Assembly (NCBI RefSeq): GCF_015546995.1
Contig: NZ_JADMUH010000004.1
Location: 16,450-80,449, forward strand
Direction: 5' to 3'
Source: Streptococcus infantis
Lineage (GTDB): Bacteria; Bacillota; Bacilli; Lactobacillales; Streptococcaceae
Length of the DNA: 64,000 nt
Shown here: positions 1 through 9,127 of the stretch, one piece after another
Layout: the number at the start of each line of letters is the position of its first letter
Numbering within the stretch: the stretch's first letter is position 1
Notes under the pieces: generated by a model
The model's input: only the letters and a program-made list of their open reading frames with translations
What the model was told of the DNA's origin: nothing
Database searches by the model: none
Made by a program: the position numbers and the translations under genes

Positions 1-645
1 CAGCTGTTTTACTTTTAATGGCTTCGGACAAGCTTGCCATAGCTTTATCGTAGTCAAGCTTAGGCTCTACTGGTTTGCTTGGCTCCTCTGGTTTTGCTGG
101 TTCTTCTGGCTTGCTTGGTTCCTCTGGTTGTGTTGGTTCTTCTGGAGCTGGATCCTCTTTTGGAGTTGCTTGAAGCTTATTGATGGATACCAACGCATCT
201 TGCAAGGCTTTTTCAACAGCATCTTGAGTCTTAGCTTCTTGGATAGCCACAAGAGCTTGTTCTCCAAGTTCAACTAGTTTTTCCTGAGCAGCTACATCAT
301 CGGCAAGTTCTGTTGCTTTTTTCTCGATAGCTTCAGTCAAATCTGCAATCGCCTTATGGTAGTCAACTTTAGACTCTTCTGGTTTTGATGGCTCCTCTGG
401 CTGTGCCGGTTCTTCTGGAGCTGGATCCTCTTTTGGAGTCGCTTGAAGCTGATTGATAGATGCCAAAGCTGCTTGCAAGGCCTTATCTACTGCATCCTGA
501 GTCTTAGCTTCTTGGATGGCTGCCAAGGCTTGCTCTGTTAATGCAACTAGCTTCTTCTTAGCTTCCTTGTCATCACCGAGCTCAGCTGTTTTTCTTTCAA
601 TCGCTTCTGTCAGACTTGCCATAGCCTTGTCATAGTTTGGTTCTT
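1..645 (-). repeat. Tandem helical repeats in the surface-protein stalk
   Basis: Three related units of about 90 residues: YDKAMASLTEAI-like starts, then AKTQDAVDKALQ-like helices and proline/glutamate linkers such as EEPSKPEEP. The DNA of neighbouring units is very similar. They probably form a rigid stalk lifting the catalytic domains off the wall. Copy number is unknown because the array leaves the window. Confidence 0.75.
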
Positions 646-3600
646 CTGGCTGTTCTGGTGTTGGTGTATCATCTGTGCCATAATTTTCTTCCTTATCAAG
701 GATCGTTTGCAAAGCTGCTGCTGTCTTAAGAACTTCTTGTGCATTGGCTTCACTTGCTGAAAGTTGCTCAGATAATTTATCCAAGTTTGACTTGAAGGCT
801 TGACGTGCCTCTGGAGTATTCTTCAAGCTTGTCTGGTCAAACTTAACCAACTCATCCTTCCAGCTCTTCATGGCTTGGATTAACTCTGCTTTGGTATAAA
901 GAGCACTATCTTCACCATGAGTGATGAACTGGTCAACTTGGATACCAATATTTCTCGTAGTATCATTACGTTTTGGATCCAATTGTAAGGTTACAGCATG
1001 CCAACCTTCTTCGAGTCCAGTCAAACGAACAAGAGTCTGACCACCTTGACGAGTAGTGGCTGTACCACTGAAGTACTTCTTGCCGTTGTATTCAGACGCA
1101 TTCCCTAGACCATCTTGATACTCGACTTTTCTACCGTCTAGCGTTACTCTGTAGATACCATGTCCTGGATCCACATATCCTTTGATTTCAAGACCTGTTC
1201 CGTAGAAGTAAGCTGTTACGCTGGCATTTTTCTTCTGATCTTCTGTCAAACGGCCAAATGATGCCCAAGACTCAGTGTTTTGGTATTTACCTGATGAATT
1301 GGTTTCATGGTGCCAACCTGGGCTATAGTCAAGCTGAGTTGCTTGATCGTCATAGCTTGCCTGGTCTTTTTGGAGTAATTCTGCCTTCATCACTCGAATC
1401 GTAGCTTCTGAAGCAAAACCAAGAAGGGCATTGTCAGAAACGCTGGTCATTTTCACTTTGAAGTCAAAGATTGAATCTGCTTGTTCTGTAAAGTCGATAG
1501 TTGGAATCGTGATTGTTTTCTCTGTTTCACCATCTTGGAAGGTCAAATCAGCTGTTGTATCCTTGTAAACTTTACCATGAACTCCTGTTCCTGGCTCTGT
1601 TACAACATGGACTGTTGCTGCTCCTTTGCTACCACCAACACGTTTAATCGTTACAGTAACCGGTTGACCTTTTTGAACTTCATAGGTTGTTTCTTTCATC
1701 TCAAACATACCCTTACCGGCATTGTTGAGCGTGTAGATACCTTCAGTTGCAATAGGCTCACCAGTCTTATCGACCAGTTTGATAGTATGTTCACCAGGAG
1801 CTAAGTCATCCGTTTCATAGACCATCTGACTGCGTTTACGGCTTGCATTCTTGGTTTGTACATCTGCAACCTTTTGACCATCCACGTAAATAGACATTTC
1901 ACCGTGGTTTGGATCGACGGTAGAAACGACATACGCTTTCGTTCCAGTAAAGCGGTAGGTAACGCTAGCATCTTTCTTGTTGGTCCACATAGATGTTCCA
2001 CGGATACCTTCAGATTCGTCATACCAAGTTGTATTTTCTTTATCGGCTGTTGTGTTTGAATGATAATCTAATCCTAGAGGGTAGCCGTCTGTTTTCTCGA
2101 TACTGCTTGGTGTCTTATAAACAGAGAAGTTTGTCAAAATTGGAGTCGCTTGTGCACCAGTAATAGTCACACGAATCTTTTGTGCTTCTACTGGTTGACC
2201 TTGGATAAGACGACGATAACCAACAGTCGAACCTTCACCATATGGAACCCAACGACCATTGAGCTCAACTTCAACCTTGAATCCAGAGATACGCTGACCT
2301 TTAGCGATGTCTTCTTTGAGTTCGACTACGTCAAAGCGTCTCTTTTTACCAAGATCGACTGTAAACTCACCTGTCTTAGCATCATTTGCTAGTGCCCAGC
2401 TAGTATCATCCTTACCATCTGTCAAGTGACTTGCTTGATACAAATGATTCTTACGAGTAGAACTTGCAGTTACAGTTGCACCCTTAGCAAAGTCAGTCGC
2501 ATACATTTGATCCAATGTTGCTCGGAATTCTTTCAAGCGGGCGACATCTGCATCTGCGAATCTACCTTCTTTATTTGGTGGAATATTGAGTAGAAGTGGC
2601 GTTCCACGACCAACAGACTTGAAGTAAATATCCATCAAATCTTTGATTGATTTTGGTTGTTGATTATCATGGTAGAACCAACCTGAACGGATAGAAACGT
2701 CTGCTTCACCGACTGAGTACATATCTCCTTCTGGATCCCCATGATTGAGATAATCATTCTTCACATCGTCGGTGATTTTAGCTTTCTTGACTTTATGCCA
2801 AACTGGATCTCCAGCGATACCACGTTCATTACCGATCCAACGGACGCTTGTCGGTTGAGCTGAGAAGATAGCGATATCTCCTTCAGCTTCCTTGATGTAC
2901 TTGAACCATTCATCAAAGGTGTAAGTTACTTTTTGAGCTCCGCTACCACGCGCACCGTCCATCCATACTTCGATAAATTTACCTTTGTTTCCGTATTTAG
3001 GATTTCCAAGGATTTCCTTGAGTTGGTTGAGATAGTATTCGTTGTACTCTTTTTCAGTTGCAACATGATATTTAGGGTTGTTGGCGTCCCATGGTGATAG
3101 GTAAACACCCATATTCATGTCATACTTAGTCGCTGATTTAGAGATTTCTTCGAGAAGGTCCCCCTTACCATCTTTCCATGGACTCGCAGCTACCGTGTGG
3201 TCTGTGTATTTAGATGGATAAATAACAAATCCGTCATGGTGTTTCACAACCATAATGGTTCGTTTGAATCCAGCATCCTTCAAAGTCTTAATCCACTGGT
3301 CTGTATCAAGGTTCGTCGGGTTAAAGTTTTGAGGATTTTCTCTACCGTTCCCCCACTCAGAGTTAGTATAGGTATTCATACCATAGTGGATGAAGGCAGC
3401 TAATTCTTCCTTGTGATAATCCAATTGAGCCTTGCTAGGCAGTGGACCGTAAGCAGCAATTTCTGTTTCTTCATCTTTTGGATCAGCTACTGGAGTTACA
3501 GGAGTCGCTGGTTTTGGATCTTCAATCTTTTCATATTCAAAAATAACTTCATTCACCCCTTTATGCTTGATAGTCGCTTCTTGGCTCGCATTTACTGGAC

Positions 3601-5455
3601 GATAGCCTGCAATTTCTTTGGCTTGGAATCTATGAACAAAGGAAACATCGTATTCCTTACCTTCGTTATTGTCCACATCAGCTGTTGCCAACTCTTTATC
3701 AGAGTCTTTCAAGCGATAGTGAACTTCAAAAGAACCTTTATTCACTTTATAAACTACCTTGATGACGCGTGTTCCTGCAGGAGCCTTGCTTACCACACTA
3801 TGATCTTCATCCCAAGCGTCTTTCAATTGTTTATTGACTGGAGAATCTCCAATTGAAACGATCTCATATTTTTCTTTATTCTTCTTGTAGAAATCTGTTT
3901 TTTCGATTTCCGATTTGTAGTTATAGTTGAATTGAGCACCCACTTCTGCCTTATCTACAAACGTATCGTTTTCTTTGACTGGGTTATCATTTTGGTCCAC
4001 ATGTTCGATAACTACTCGGCTATAATCAACGCCTTCAACTAATGTTGCTAGACCACTGTTGTCAAAGGCATACTTGTTTCCGCCAATGACAGCTGTTGTA
4101 TTTCTGAGCAATTGTCCCTTCGAATCAAAGTAATAGCGATTATCGTTATCACCTTGGTACCAGCCTTCTTTGACACCGTACTTGTCAATGATTTCTTTGA
4201 CCCATGCTAGTTGTTCTGGAGACAAGACAAGGCCTCCACCGAAGCGGTCTTTTTCAGCAATGTTCATATTGTCAACAGTCCCACGTTGGTGAATACCGAT
4301 AACTTTACCATCACCGTTGATGATACCGCCACCAGAAAGACCTGATACAGAAGTCAAACGATAAGTGACACCAACAGTTCCCTTATCATCATATTTTTCA
4401 GTACCTTTAACGACACCGTCAGCCTTATACAATTGACCAGGCACAATTGGTTCCTTCAATTCTGGTGAACTTGAGTCTGTAGGATAACCAATCGTACTAA
4501 CAGGTTCTCCCGCTTTATACTCTCGATACTCTGCTAAAGGAGTAAAGGTTGCAGCCTTATTTGGGCTTGCAATCTGAAGTGGAATAGGGGCTACAACCAA
4601 GGCTAGGTCATTCTTGTAACCTTCACCAAACTTTTCTTTATTCCAAAAATGAATATCTTTTTCCTTAAACAAAATATCCTTTCCTGAAGTTGGTAAAGAT
4701 CTTTCTTTTGGAGTATTAGAGCCGACATTGTAGTAGAACTTAGCGGTATCACCACCTAAGATATGACCAGCATTGGTTTCGGCATCCTTCTTCAAGAAAT
4801 TATGAGCCACTGTCAACATGATATTTGGAGCTACAAAGATACCAGAACCTGAATTGAGGTAACGCTGAGTTCCACCGTCTGCTAGAGGTGATCTGAAAAT
4901 TGTGTAAATCATGGTAGCTGATGTAGCAGGTTGACCCTCATAATTGATATGCTTAAGGTCTTGACCACCATTGATAATAGCTCTATTATCTTTCTCAACT
5001 TCAGTTGCATTTGATTCTTCAGCTTTTAAAATACTCTTCGTTTCTACTTTGGGGCTATCCTTTTCTGATACAATAGCTGAAGTATCCAATTTTTTCACTG
5101 GTGTATCAGGATAAGCACGGTCAGGAATCTCTGCCGGAAGTAAATCGCCAGCTTCTTCAGTAGTTTTAGTTTCTTCTATTACTTTTTCTGTAGCAGGAGC
5201 TACTTGTTCAGCTACATCTTCTTTAACAGGAGTCGCTACTTCTTTAGTTTCCTTAACTGTCTCTACTTTTTCTTTATCAACATCGATTACTTCTTTTGCT
5301 TGACCTTCCACTTCTAGTTTTGGCTCTGTCACAACTTCGTTAGCAGCAACATTTCCAGATGCAAAAAAAGCTAGTCCAACTGCCACAGAGGCTACACCAA
5401 CCGTTAGTTTCCGAATACTGAATATTCGACTTCTTTCAAAAAAATACCGTTTCAT
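1..5455 (-). CDS. Cell-wall surface protein: V8-like serine protease + GH29 alpha-L-fucosidase (3' end beyond window)
   Basis: At least 1,818 codons, still open at position 1. The start ATG at 5455 opens a YSIRK-type signal (FSIRKLTVG, about residues 12-20). A chymotrypsin-fold protease domain (about 165-410) has a complete triad: H218 in TVAHNF, D283 in KNDLAL, S374 in SGLSGGGI. MucBP-like segments follow (about 440-650). A GH29 fucosidase domain (about 665-990) shows KHHDGF near 739 and the nucleophile D833 in EVWMDG. After it come an F5/8-type sugar-binding module (about 995-1120), two further beta-sandwich binding modules flanking a Calx-beta-like segment, and a tail of about 90-residue helical repeats with E/P-rich linkers. 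By family, GH29 removes fucose from host glycans; the protease specificity is unknown. An LPXTG anchor is expected outside the window. It lies next to the sialic-acid genes but has its own promoter. Confidence 0.9.
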   Translation of the reverse strand, partial: MKRYFFERSRIFSIRKLTVGVASVAVGLAFFASGNVAANEVVTEPKLEVEGQAKEVIDVDKEKVETVKETKEVATPVKEDVAEQVAPATEKVIEETKTTEEAGDLLPAEIPDRAYPDTPVKKLDTSAIVSEKDSPKVETKSILKAEESNATEVEKDNRAIINGGQDLKHINYEGQPATSATMIYTIFRSPLADGGTQRYLNSGSGIFVAPNIMLTVAHNFLKKDAETNAGHILGGDTAKFYYNVGSNTPKERSLPTSGKDILFKEKDIHFWNKEKFGEGYKNDLALVVAPIPLQIASPNKAATFTPLAEYREYKAGEPVSTIGYPTDSSSPELKEPIVPGQLYKADGVVKGTEKYDDKGTVGVTYRLTSVSGLSGGGIINGDGKVIGIHQRGTVDNMNIAEKDRFGGGLVLSPEQLAWVKEIIDKYGVKEGWYQGDNDNRYYFDSKGQLLRNTTAVIGGNKYAFDNSGLATLVEGVDYSRVVIEHVDQNDNPVKENDTFVDKAEVGAQFNYNYKSEIEKTDFYKKNKEKYEIVSIGDSPVNKQLKDAWDEDHSVVSKAPAGTRVIKVVYKVNKGSFEVHYRLKDSDKELATADVDNNEGKEYDVSFVHRFQAKEIAGYRPVNASQEATIKHKGVNEVIFEYEKIEDPKPATPVTPVADPKDEETEIAAYGPLPSKAQLDYHKEELAAFIHYGMNTYTNSEWGNGRENPQNFNPTNLDTDQWIKTLKDAGFKRTIMVVKHHDGFVIYPSKYTDHTVAASPWKDGKGDLLEEISKSATKYDMNMGVYLSPWDANNPKYHVATEKEYNEYYLNQLKEILGNPKYGNKGKFIEVWMDGARGSGAQKVTYTFDEWFKYIKEAEGDIAIFSAQPTSVRWIGNERGIAGDPVWHKVKKAKITDDVKNDYLNHGDPEGDMYSVGEADVSIRSGWFYHDNQQPKSIKDLMDIYFKSVGRGTPLLLNIPPNKEGRFADADVARLKEFRATLDQMYATDFAKGATVTASSTRKNHLYQASHLTDGKDDTSWALANDAKTGEFTVDLGKKRRFDVVELKEDIAKGQRISGFKVEVELNGRWVPYGEGSTVGYRRLIQGQPVEAQKIRVTITGAQATPILTNFSVYKTPSSIEKTDGYPLGLDYHSNTTADKENTTWYDESEGIRGTSMWTNKKDASVTYRFTGTKAYVVSTVDPNHGEMSIYVDGQKVADVQTKNASRKRSQMVYETDDLAPGEHTIKLVDKTGEPIATEGIYTLNNAGKGMFEMKETTYEVQKGQPVTVTIKRVGGSKGAATVHVVTEPGTGVHGKVYKDTTADLTFQDGETEKTITIPTIDFTEQADSIFDFKVKMTSVSDNALLGFASEATIRVMKAELLQKDQASYDDQATQLDYSPGWHHETNSSGKYQNTESWASFGRLTEDQKKNASVTAYFYGTGLEIKGYVDPGHGIYRVTLDGRKVEYQDGLGNASEYNGKKYFSGTATTRQGGQTLVRLTGLEEGWHAVTLQLDPKRNDTTRNIGIQVDQFITHGEDSALYTKAELIQAMKSWKDELVKFDQTSLKNTPEARQAFKSNLDKLSEQLSASEANAQEVLKTAAALQTILDKEENYGTDDTPTPEQPEEPNYDKAMASLTEAIERKTAELGDDKEAKKKLVALTEQALAAIQEAKTQDAVDKALQAALASINQLQATPKEDPAPEEPAQPEEPSKPEESKVDYHKAIADLTEAIEKKATELADDVAAQEKLVELGEQALVAIQEAKTQDAVEKALQDALVSINKLQATPKEDPAPEEPTQPEEPSKPEEPAKPEEPSKPVEPKLDYDKAMASLSEAIKSKTA

Positions 5456-5628
5456 CAAATTCTCCTAATGAACAAAAGCAGTCAGCTACTGCAAGAGCCC
5501 AGTTTCTCTGGTGACAATTTTATTTCTCAGTACCTACTTTAAAACTCTTCTTCCTCCCACTCTTATCTTCTGTTTAAATTCATTTAGAAATCGCTTACAT
5601 TTTTTCTGAATAAAAAAATGACTTGATT

Positions 5629-5683
5629 TTACAAACGCTTTTTCGAGATTTCTCAGTATAATAAATATACTATATTATCTCAA
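5629..5683 (-). promoter_or_regulatory. Promoter of the protease-fucosidase gene with cre-like site
   Basis: On the minus strand there is a -35 TTGAGA (5678-5683), a 17-bp spacer and a -10 TATACT (5655-5660). A cre-like AAACGCTTTTTC core (5629-5644) lies just after the -10, where CcpA could block transcription. The leader to the ATG is about 190 nt. No copy of the 12-bp motif found upstream of the nan promoters is visible here. Confidence 0.6.
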
Positions 5684-5745
5684 GAAATGCAAGGGCTTTC
5701 AAAGTTTTATTAAAGTTTTACCTAACTTTTTCCCTGTCAAAAAAC

Positions 5746-5770
5746 CCTAAATTGGCAAAGCCAATTTAGG
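5746..5770 (-). terminator. Terminator after nanK
   Basis: A perfect 11-bp stem (CCTAAATTGGC/GCCAATTTAGG) with a 3-nt loop, followed by a T-run on the minus strand. It overlaps the nanK stop codon and separates the nan genes from the fucosidase gene. Confidence 0.8.
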
Positions 5771-6650
5771 ACTGTTTGGTTCTAAAATGATAATATGCGC
5801 CGAGCATGCCAGCAGTATTCTGATGGTGGGCAAATTCAAGACGAGTCTTGTCTGCCAAACTTGGAACAAGTGCATCTTTCAAAGCCTTACGAATTTTAGG
5901 TTTCAGAATAGCTTCCTGCCCCATAATGCCACCACCTAGGATGACAACTTCTGGATTGGCTACATAACAAATATTGGCGAGCCCCTTTCCAAGGTAATCT
6001 ACCATGCGGTCAATCCCCTTCATACAGAGTTTGTTGCCCTCGGTTGCTTCCTTGAAAATCCGGCGGCCATTCCACTGTTCTACCTGATCACCATGTGCAT
6101 CAGCCACATACTTAACAAGTGCTGTTGTAGAGGCTAAATCTTGGAAGTCTCCATCTTGCATATGCAGGTAACCAACTTCACAGGCAGAATTACTAAAGCC
6201 ATGGAAAACTTGCCCATCAATGATTAAGCAACCACCGATACCAGTTCCGATGGTCAAACATAGCGTTATTCCTGCACCTTTTCCGGAACCAGAAACAGCT
6301 TCTGCTAACCCCGCACAGTTAACATCATTCTCAATCTCACACGGAATTCCAAAACTTCCTTCAATTTCTTTTTTAAATTGAGTTCCAGCATAATTTGGAA
6401 TCTGTGGACCAGCATAGAAAATCTCACCCTTATCAGGGTCAACCATTCCTGCAGAAGAAATGGCGACGCCCGACACTGGACCTTTTTCTAGATAGCCAGC
6501 TACGATATCTTTTGTTTTCTGTAAGATGTGTGGACCGCCCTTATGAGCCTCAGTCGCAACTTCGTGAGACTCTACCAGTTGTCCATCTTGGTCAATCAAA
6601 CCGTATTTGATATTAGTGCCACCAATATCAATTGCAACGTAATTAGTCAT
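5766..6650 (-). CDS. nanK: ROK-family N-acetylmannosamine kinase
   Basis: 294 residues. The N-terminal DIGGTNIKYG phosphate-binding motif and central TIGTGIGGCL are typical of ROK sugar kinases. Placed 15 bp after the sialate lyase with an AGGAGG ribosome site, it most likely phosphorylates the ManNAc released by the lyase to ManNAc-6-P, the substrate of NanE encoded nearby. The usual ROK zinc motif (CxCGxxGCxE) is absent; only a single Cys lies in the matching SNSACEVGYLHM segment. Substrate is inferred from context. Confidence 0.88.
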   Translation of the reverse strand: MTNYVAIDIGGTNIKYGLIDQDGQLVESHEVATEAHKGGPHILQKTKDIVAGYLEKGPVSGVAISSAGMVDPDKGEIFYAGPQIPNYAGTQFKKEIEGSFGIPCEIENDVNCAGLAEAVSGSGKGAGITLCLTIGTGIGGCLIIDGQVFHGFSNSACEVGYLHMQDGDFQDLASTTALVKYVADAHGDQVEQWNGRRIFKEATEGNKLCMKGIDRMVDYLGKGLANICYVANPEVVILGGGIMGQEAILKPKIRKALKDALVPSLADKTRLEFAHHQNTAGMLGAYYHFRTKQS

Positions 6651-6665
6651 AAAGCCTCCTATTGA

Positions 6666-7583
6666 TTAGAGGAAACGCTCCTTAGTTTCACGAATCAATG
6701 CCGCAGCTGCTTCAACAACTGGACGATCTTCTTCGGTCACTGGTGTAAGTGGAGAACGAACTGATCCGATGTTAAGTCCTTCATTGATTTTCAAGACTTC
6801 TTTGATCACACAGTACATATTCCCGTGAGCTGCAGTCAATTTACCGATGATAGCGTTGATAGCATATTGCAATTCACGCGCTGTTTCTAGGTCTTTATCC
6901 GCAATCAATTGGTTCAGTTTCAAGAAGAGTTCTGGCATAGCACCATAGGTACCACCGATACCAGCTTTTGCTCCCATGAGACGTCCGCCTAGGAATTGTT
7001 CGTCTGGACCATTAAAGACAATATGATCTTCACCACCAAGGCTGACAAAAGTTTGGATATCTTGTACTGGCATTGAAGAGTTTTTAACACCGATAACACG
7101 TGGATTTTTCAACATTTCTGTGTAAAGACTTGGAGTCAAAGCAACACCTGCCAACTGAGGAATGTTGTAGATAACATAGTCTGTATTTGGTGCTGCAGCA
7201 CTGATGTCGTTCCAGTATTTAGCAACTGAGTACTCAGGCAAACGGAAGTAAATTGGTGGGATTGTTGCGATAGCATCTACTCCCAAACTTTCTGCATGAC
7301 GAGCCAGTTCAATACTATCTTTGGTATTATTACAAGCTACGTGAGCAATGATCGTTAATTTACCTTTGGCAACTGCCATAACTTCTTCTAAGATCAATTT
7401 ACGGTCTTCTACACTTTGGTAGATACACTCACCTGAAGAACCATTAACGTAAAGTCCTTGAACACCTTTATCAATAAAGTATTGAACTAAAGCACGAGTA
7501 CGTTCTGGGCTTACTTCACCCGCATCATCATAACATGCGTAGAAGGCAGGAATGACACCTTCATATTTTTTTAAATCTGACAT
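6666..7583 (-). CDS. N-acetylneuraminate lyase (DHDPS/NAL family)
   Basis: 305 residues, a full-length TIM-barrel aldolase. It shows the NAL signature GSSGECIYQS, the YVIYNIPQLAG strand with the catalytic Tyr, and IGVKNSS with the Schiff-base Lys. It splits cytoplasmic Neu5Ac into ManNAc and pyruvate. E. coli calls this gene nanA, but pneumococcal naming gives nanA to the sialidase, so no symbol is given. It is the first gene of the lyase-nanK unit, with an AGGAG site before the ATG. Confidence 0.93.
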   Translation of the reverse strand: MSDLKKYEGVIPAFYACYDDAGEVSPERTRALVQYFIDKGVQGLYVNGSSGECIYQSVEDRKLILEEVMAVAKGKLTIIAHVACNNTKDSIELARHAESLGVDAIATIPPIYFRLPEYSVAKYWNDISAAAPNTDYVIYNIPQLAGVALTPSLYTEMLKNPRVIGVKNSSMPVQDIQTFVSLGGEDHIVFNGPDEQFLGGRLMGAKAGIGGTYGAMPELFLKLNQLIADKDLETARELQYAINAIIGKLTAAHGNMYCVIKEVLKINEGLNIGSVRSPLTPVTEEDRPVVEAAAALIRETKERFL

Positions 7584-7640
7584 AGATTTCTCCTAAAATT
7601 TCTTATTTTCTGCACCGGGCAGATGATTATTTACTATTTT

Positions 7641-7669
7641 AGTATACACCTTGTAAAAAGCGCTTTCAA
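7641..7669 (-). promoter_or_regulatory. Promoter of lyase-nanK with cre overlapping the -35
   Basis: Minus strand -35 TTGAAA (7664-7669), 17-bp spacer, -10 TATACT (7641-7646). The palindrome AAAGCGCTTT (7658-7667), the core of a CcpA cre site, overlaps the -35, so catabolite repression is expected. Confidence 0.75.
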
Positions 7670-7723
7670 TACATCCAAGCCACTTAGATTTTAATTTCTA
7701 TACATCTCCCGAAGCTTTTCTTG

Positions 7724-7741
7724 TTTGAAAGTAGTTTCATA
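7724..7741 (-). promoter_or_regulatory. Candidate NanR-type operator, lyase promoter
   Basis: GAAAGTAGTTTC (7727-7738), with symmetric GAAA/TTTC arms typical of RpiR-family sites. Its centre is 89 bp upstream of the centre of the -10 box, the same distance as at the nanE and nanA promoters. Confidence 0.6.
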
Positions 7742-7747
7742 TTGTTT

Positions 7748-8398
7748 TCAATTCTCTTGATATTTAGCAAACAATTTTTCCATTAATCCTGCTTGGCAAA
7801 AGGCAAGAAGACCAAAGCCAAAAAGTAGAAATGCTGAACCACCAAGCACTAGAGTGAAGCCTGATAGATAAAGAAGCATAATGATTAACAAAATAATCGC
7901 AAGCATCAAGAAGAACCACACGAAGTTAAAGCTGACCAACAGCAATCCCTTTTGAAGAACTTCTTTCCAAGTCAAGTCATAGCGTGCAGCAATTGGATAG
8001 CTAGCCAACATAACTAGGGTTAAAAATATCAGAATTCCCAAACAGATAGCTTTAATAAGCTGAAAGGCAACACCAGTTTGACTCCAAAATAGTGATAAAT
8101 CAACCACACTGATTAAAAAGATTCCTAATTCCAGCAAACCTAACTGAAAACCTAATTTCAAATTTTGCTTAAAGGCTCTAATATAGATTTTGAAAACAGG
8201 AATACGACGGCTACGCTTCACTTCAAAGATTGTCTGATAGAGACTGATTTTAGCTACTCCAATGGTCACAATAGGCAAACAAGACACAACAAAGAGTAGG
8301 TTAACCGTCACGATATCTAAAACCTTCTCGCAAAAACGCATCAGAAAGTTATCCGTATCGAATGCCGCTTTTATCAATCCAGATCCTTTATGTGCCAT
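7748..8398 (-). CDS. DUF624 (YesL-like) membrane protein
   Basis: 216 residues with about five hydrophobic segments and a conserved N-terminal block (LIKAAFDTDNFLMRFCEKV, then NLLFVVSCLPIVTIG) typical of YesL/DUF624 proteins. These are often encoded beside sugar ABC importers in Firmicutes; their function is unknown. It follows the yhcH-like gene by 19 bp with a strong GGAGG site, so it is probably co-transcribed with it. A helper role in sialic-acid uptake is inference. Confidence 0.75.
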   Translation of the reverse strand: MAHKGSGLIKAAFDTDNFLMRFCEKVLDIVTVNLLFVVSCLPIVTIGVAKISLYQTIFEVKRSRRIPVFKIYIRAFKQNLKLGFQLGLLELGIFLISVVDLSLFWSQTGVAFQLIKAICLGILIFLTLVMLASYPIAARYDLTWKEVLQKGLLLVSFNFVWFFLMLAIILLIIMLLYLSGFTLVLGGSAFLLFGFGLLAFCQAGLMEKLFAKYQEN

Positions 8399-8417
8399 TG
8401 TTTCTCCTCCTAACTGA

Positions 8418-8870
8418 CTAATCGATTAAAATTTTAAATAAATATTTGCGAACTTTATCTTCCATACCTGCATAACCGTTAGGCTGATGAGGTTCTCCTG
8501 GAAAGAAAACTGCGAAATTGTGATATCCCAACAAGAGTGGGTATTGTTCGTGACAATGAACAAAGCCAATATCACTAGCTTCATCAAATGCTACTGCCTC
8601 GTCCTTAACACGAGAACCGTAACTTGAATATTCATGTCCTTCAACTAACAAATGTAAGTCTGCATAGTTTTTATGATGCTCAAAGCGATCATTTTCTTCT
8701 TTGTTGAGAACATTTTCCTGTACAACTAAGAAGACCTTATCTCCATCAATGTCGTATTTACCCAATTCAAAAGTATCTTTACGATGCTCATAGAGATAAT
8801 CAATAGCCTTGTCCAGATTTGGGTGAATTCCCTTGTAAAAGCTAATATTTTTTAAATCATCAAAAATCAT
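8418..8870 (-). CDS. YhcH/YjgK/YiaL family protein (possible sialate anomerase)
   Basis: 150 residues from the ATG at 8870, which has an AAAGGAAA ribosome site; the upstream ATG at 8906 lacks one. It begins MIFDDLKN and keeps the cupin-like core, with HHKNYADLHLLVEG and FFPGEPHQPNGYAG carrying likely metal-binding His and Glu. E. coli YhcH (NanQ) of this family speeds anomer exchange of Neu5Ac. Position between the importer and the lyase supports the same role here. Confidence 0.82.
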   Translation of the reverse strand: MIFDDLKNISFYKGIHPNLDKAIDYLYEHRKDTFELGKYDIDGDKVFLVVQENVLNKEENDRFEHHKNYADLHLLVEGHEYSSYGSRVKDEAVAFDEASDIGFVHCHEQYPLLLGYHNFAVFFPGEPHQPNGYAGMEDKVRKYLFKILID

Positions 8871-8927
8871 AGTAATTTCCTTTACCTGATTGTTATCTTC
8901 AGACACAAAATGTCTAGCCAGTAAGTT

Positions 8928-8989
8928 TATAAGTGTCTAACAAAACTTCATGAAGTAACCAACTCCTTTCCATTTTGTAGACACTTATA
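8928..8989. repeat. Long inverted repeat upstream of yhcH-like gene
   Basis: Arms of about 17 bp (TATAAGTGTCTA... at 8928-8945 and its near-perfect complement at 8973-8989) enclose a 27-bp loop. Extra TGTCT half-sites flank it at 8901-8915. It could be a regulator site, an RNA hairpin in the leader, or a small degenerate mobile repeat; nothing decides between these. Confidence 0.5.
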
Positions 8990-9022
8990 ATACTATATCG
9001 TTTTCAATAAATAGATTTTCCT

Positions 9023-9127
9023 ATTCTCAATTAAAATTGAAGAGCAAACTAGGAAGCAATCCGCAGGCTGTACTTGAGTACAGCAAGGAGTCGCTGACGT
9101 GGTTTGAATTCAATTTTCGCAGAGTAT
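9023..9127. repeat. BOX element (short form)
   Basis: 105 bp. The boxC-like end (near ATTCTCAAT...GAAGAGCAAACTAGGAAGC) and the boxA-like end (CGCTGACGTGGTTTGAA...AGAGTAT) match the pneumococcal BOX repeat family, with a 7-bp central hairpin (CTGTACT/AGTACAG). It abuts the satC stop codon, so it forms the 3' end of the sat transcript. Confidence 0.85.

Noticed and set aside
1-645. CRISPR array
   Set aside because: The repeats are long, in frame and coding, without spacer structure. No other regularly spaced short repeats were seen in the window.
1481-3856. Several plus-strand frames opposite the fucosidase gene
   Set aside because: Antisense shadows of a continuous, domain-rich minus-strand gene; Phe/Cys-rich and without ribosome sites.
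8871-8906. Upstream ATG extending the YhcH-like protein by 12 residues
   Set aside because: The family begins MIFDDLKN and only the downstream ATG at 8870 has a good ribosome site.
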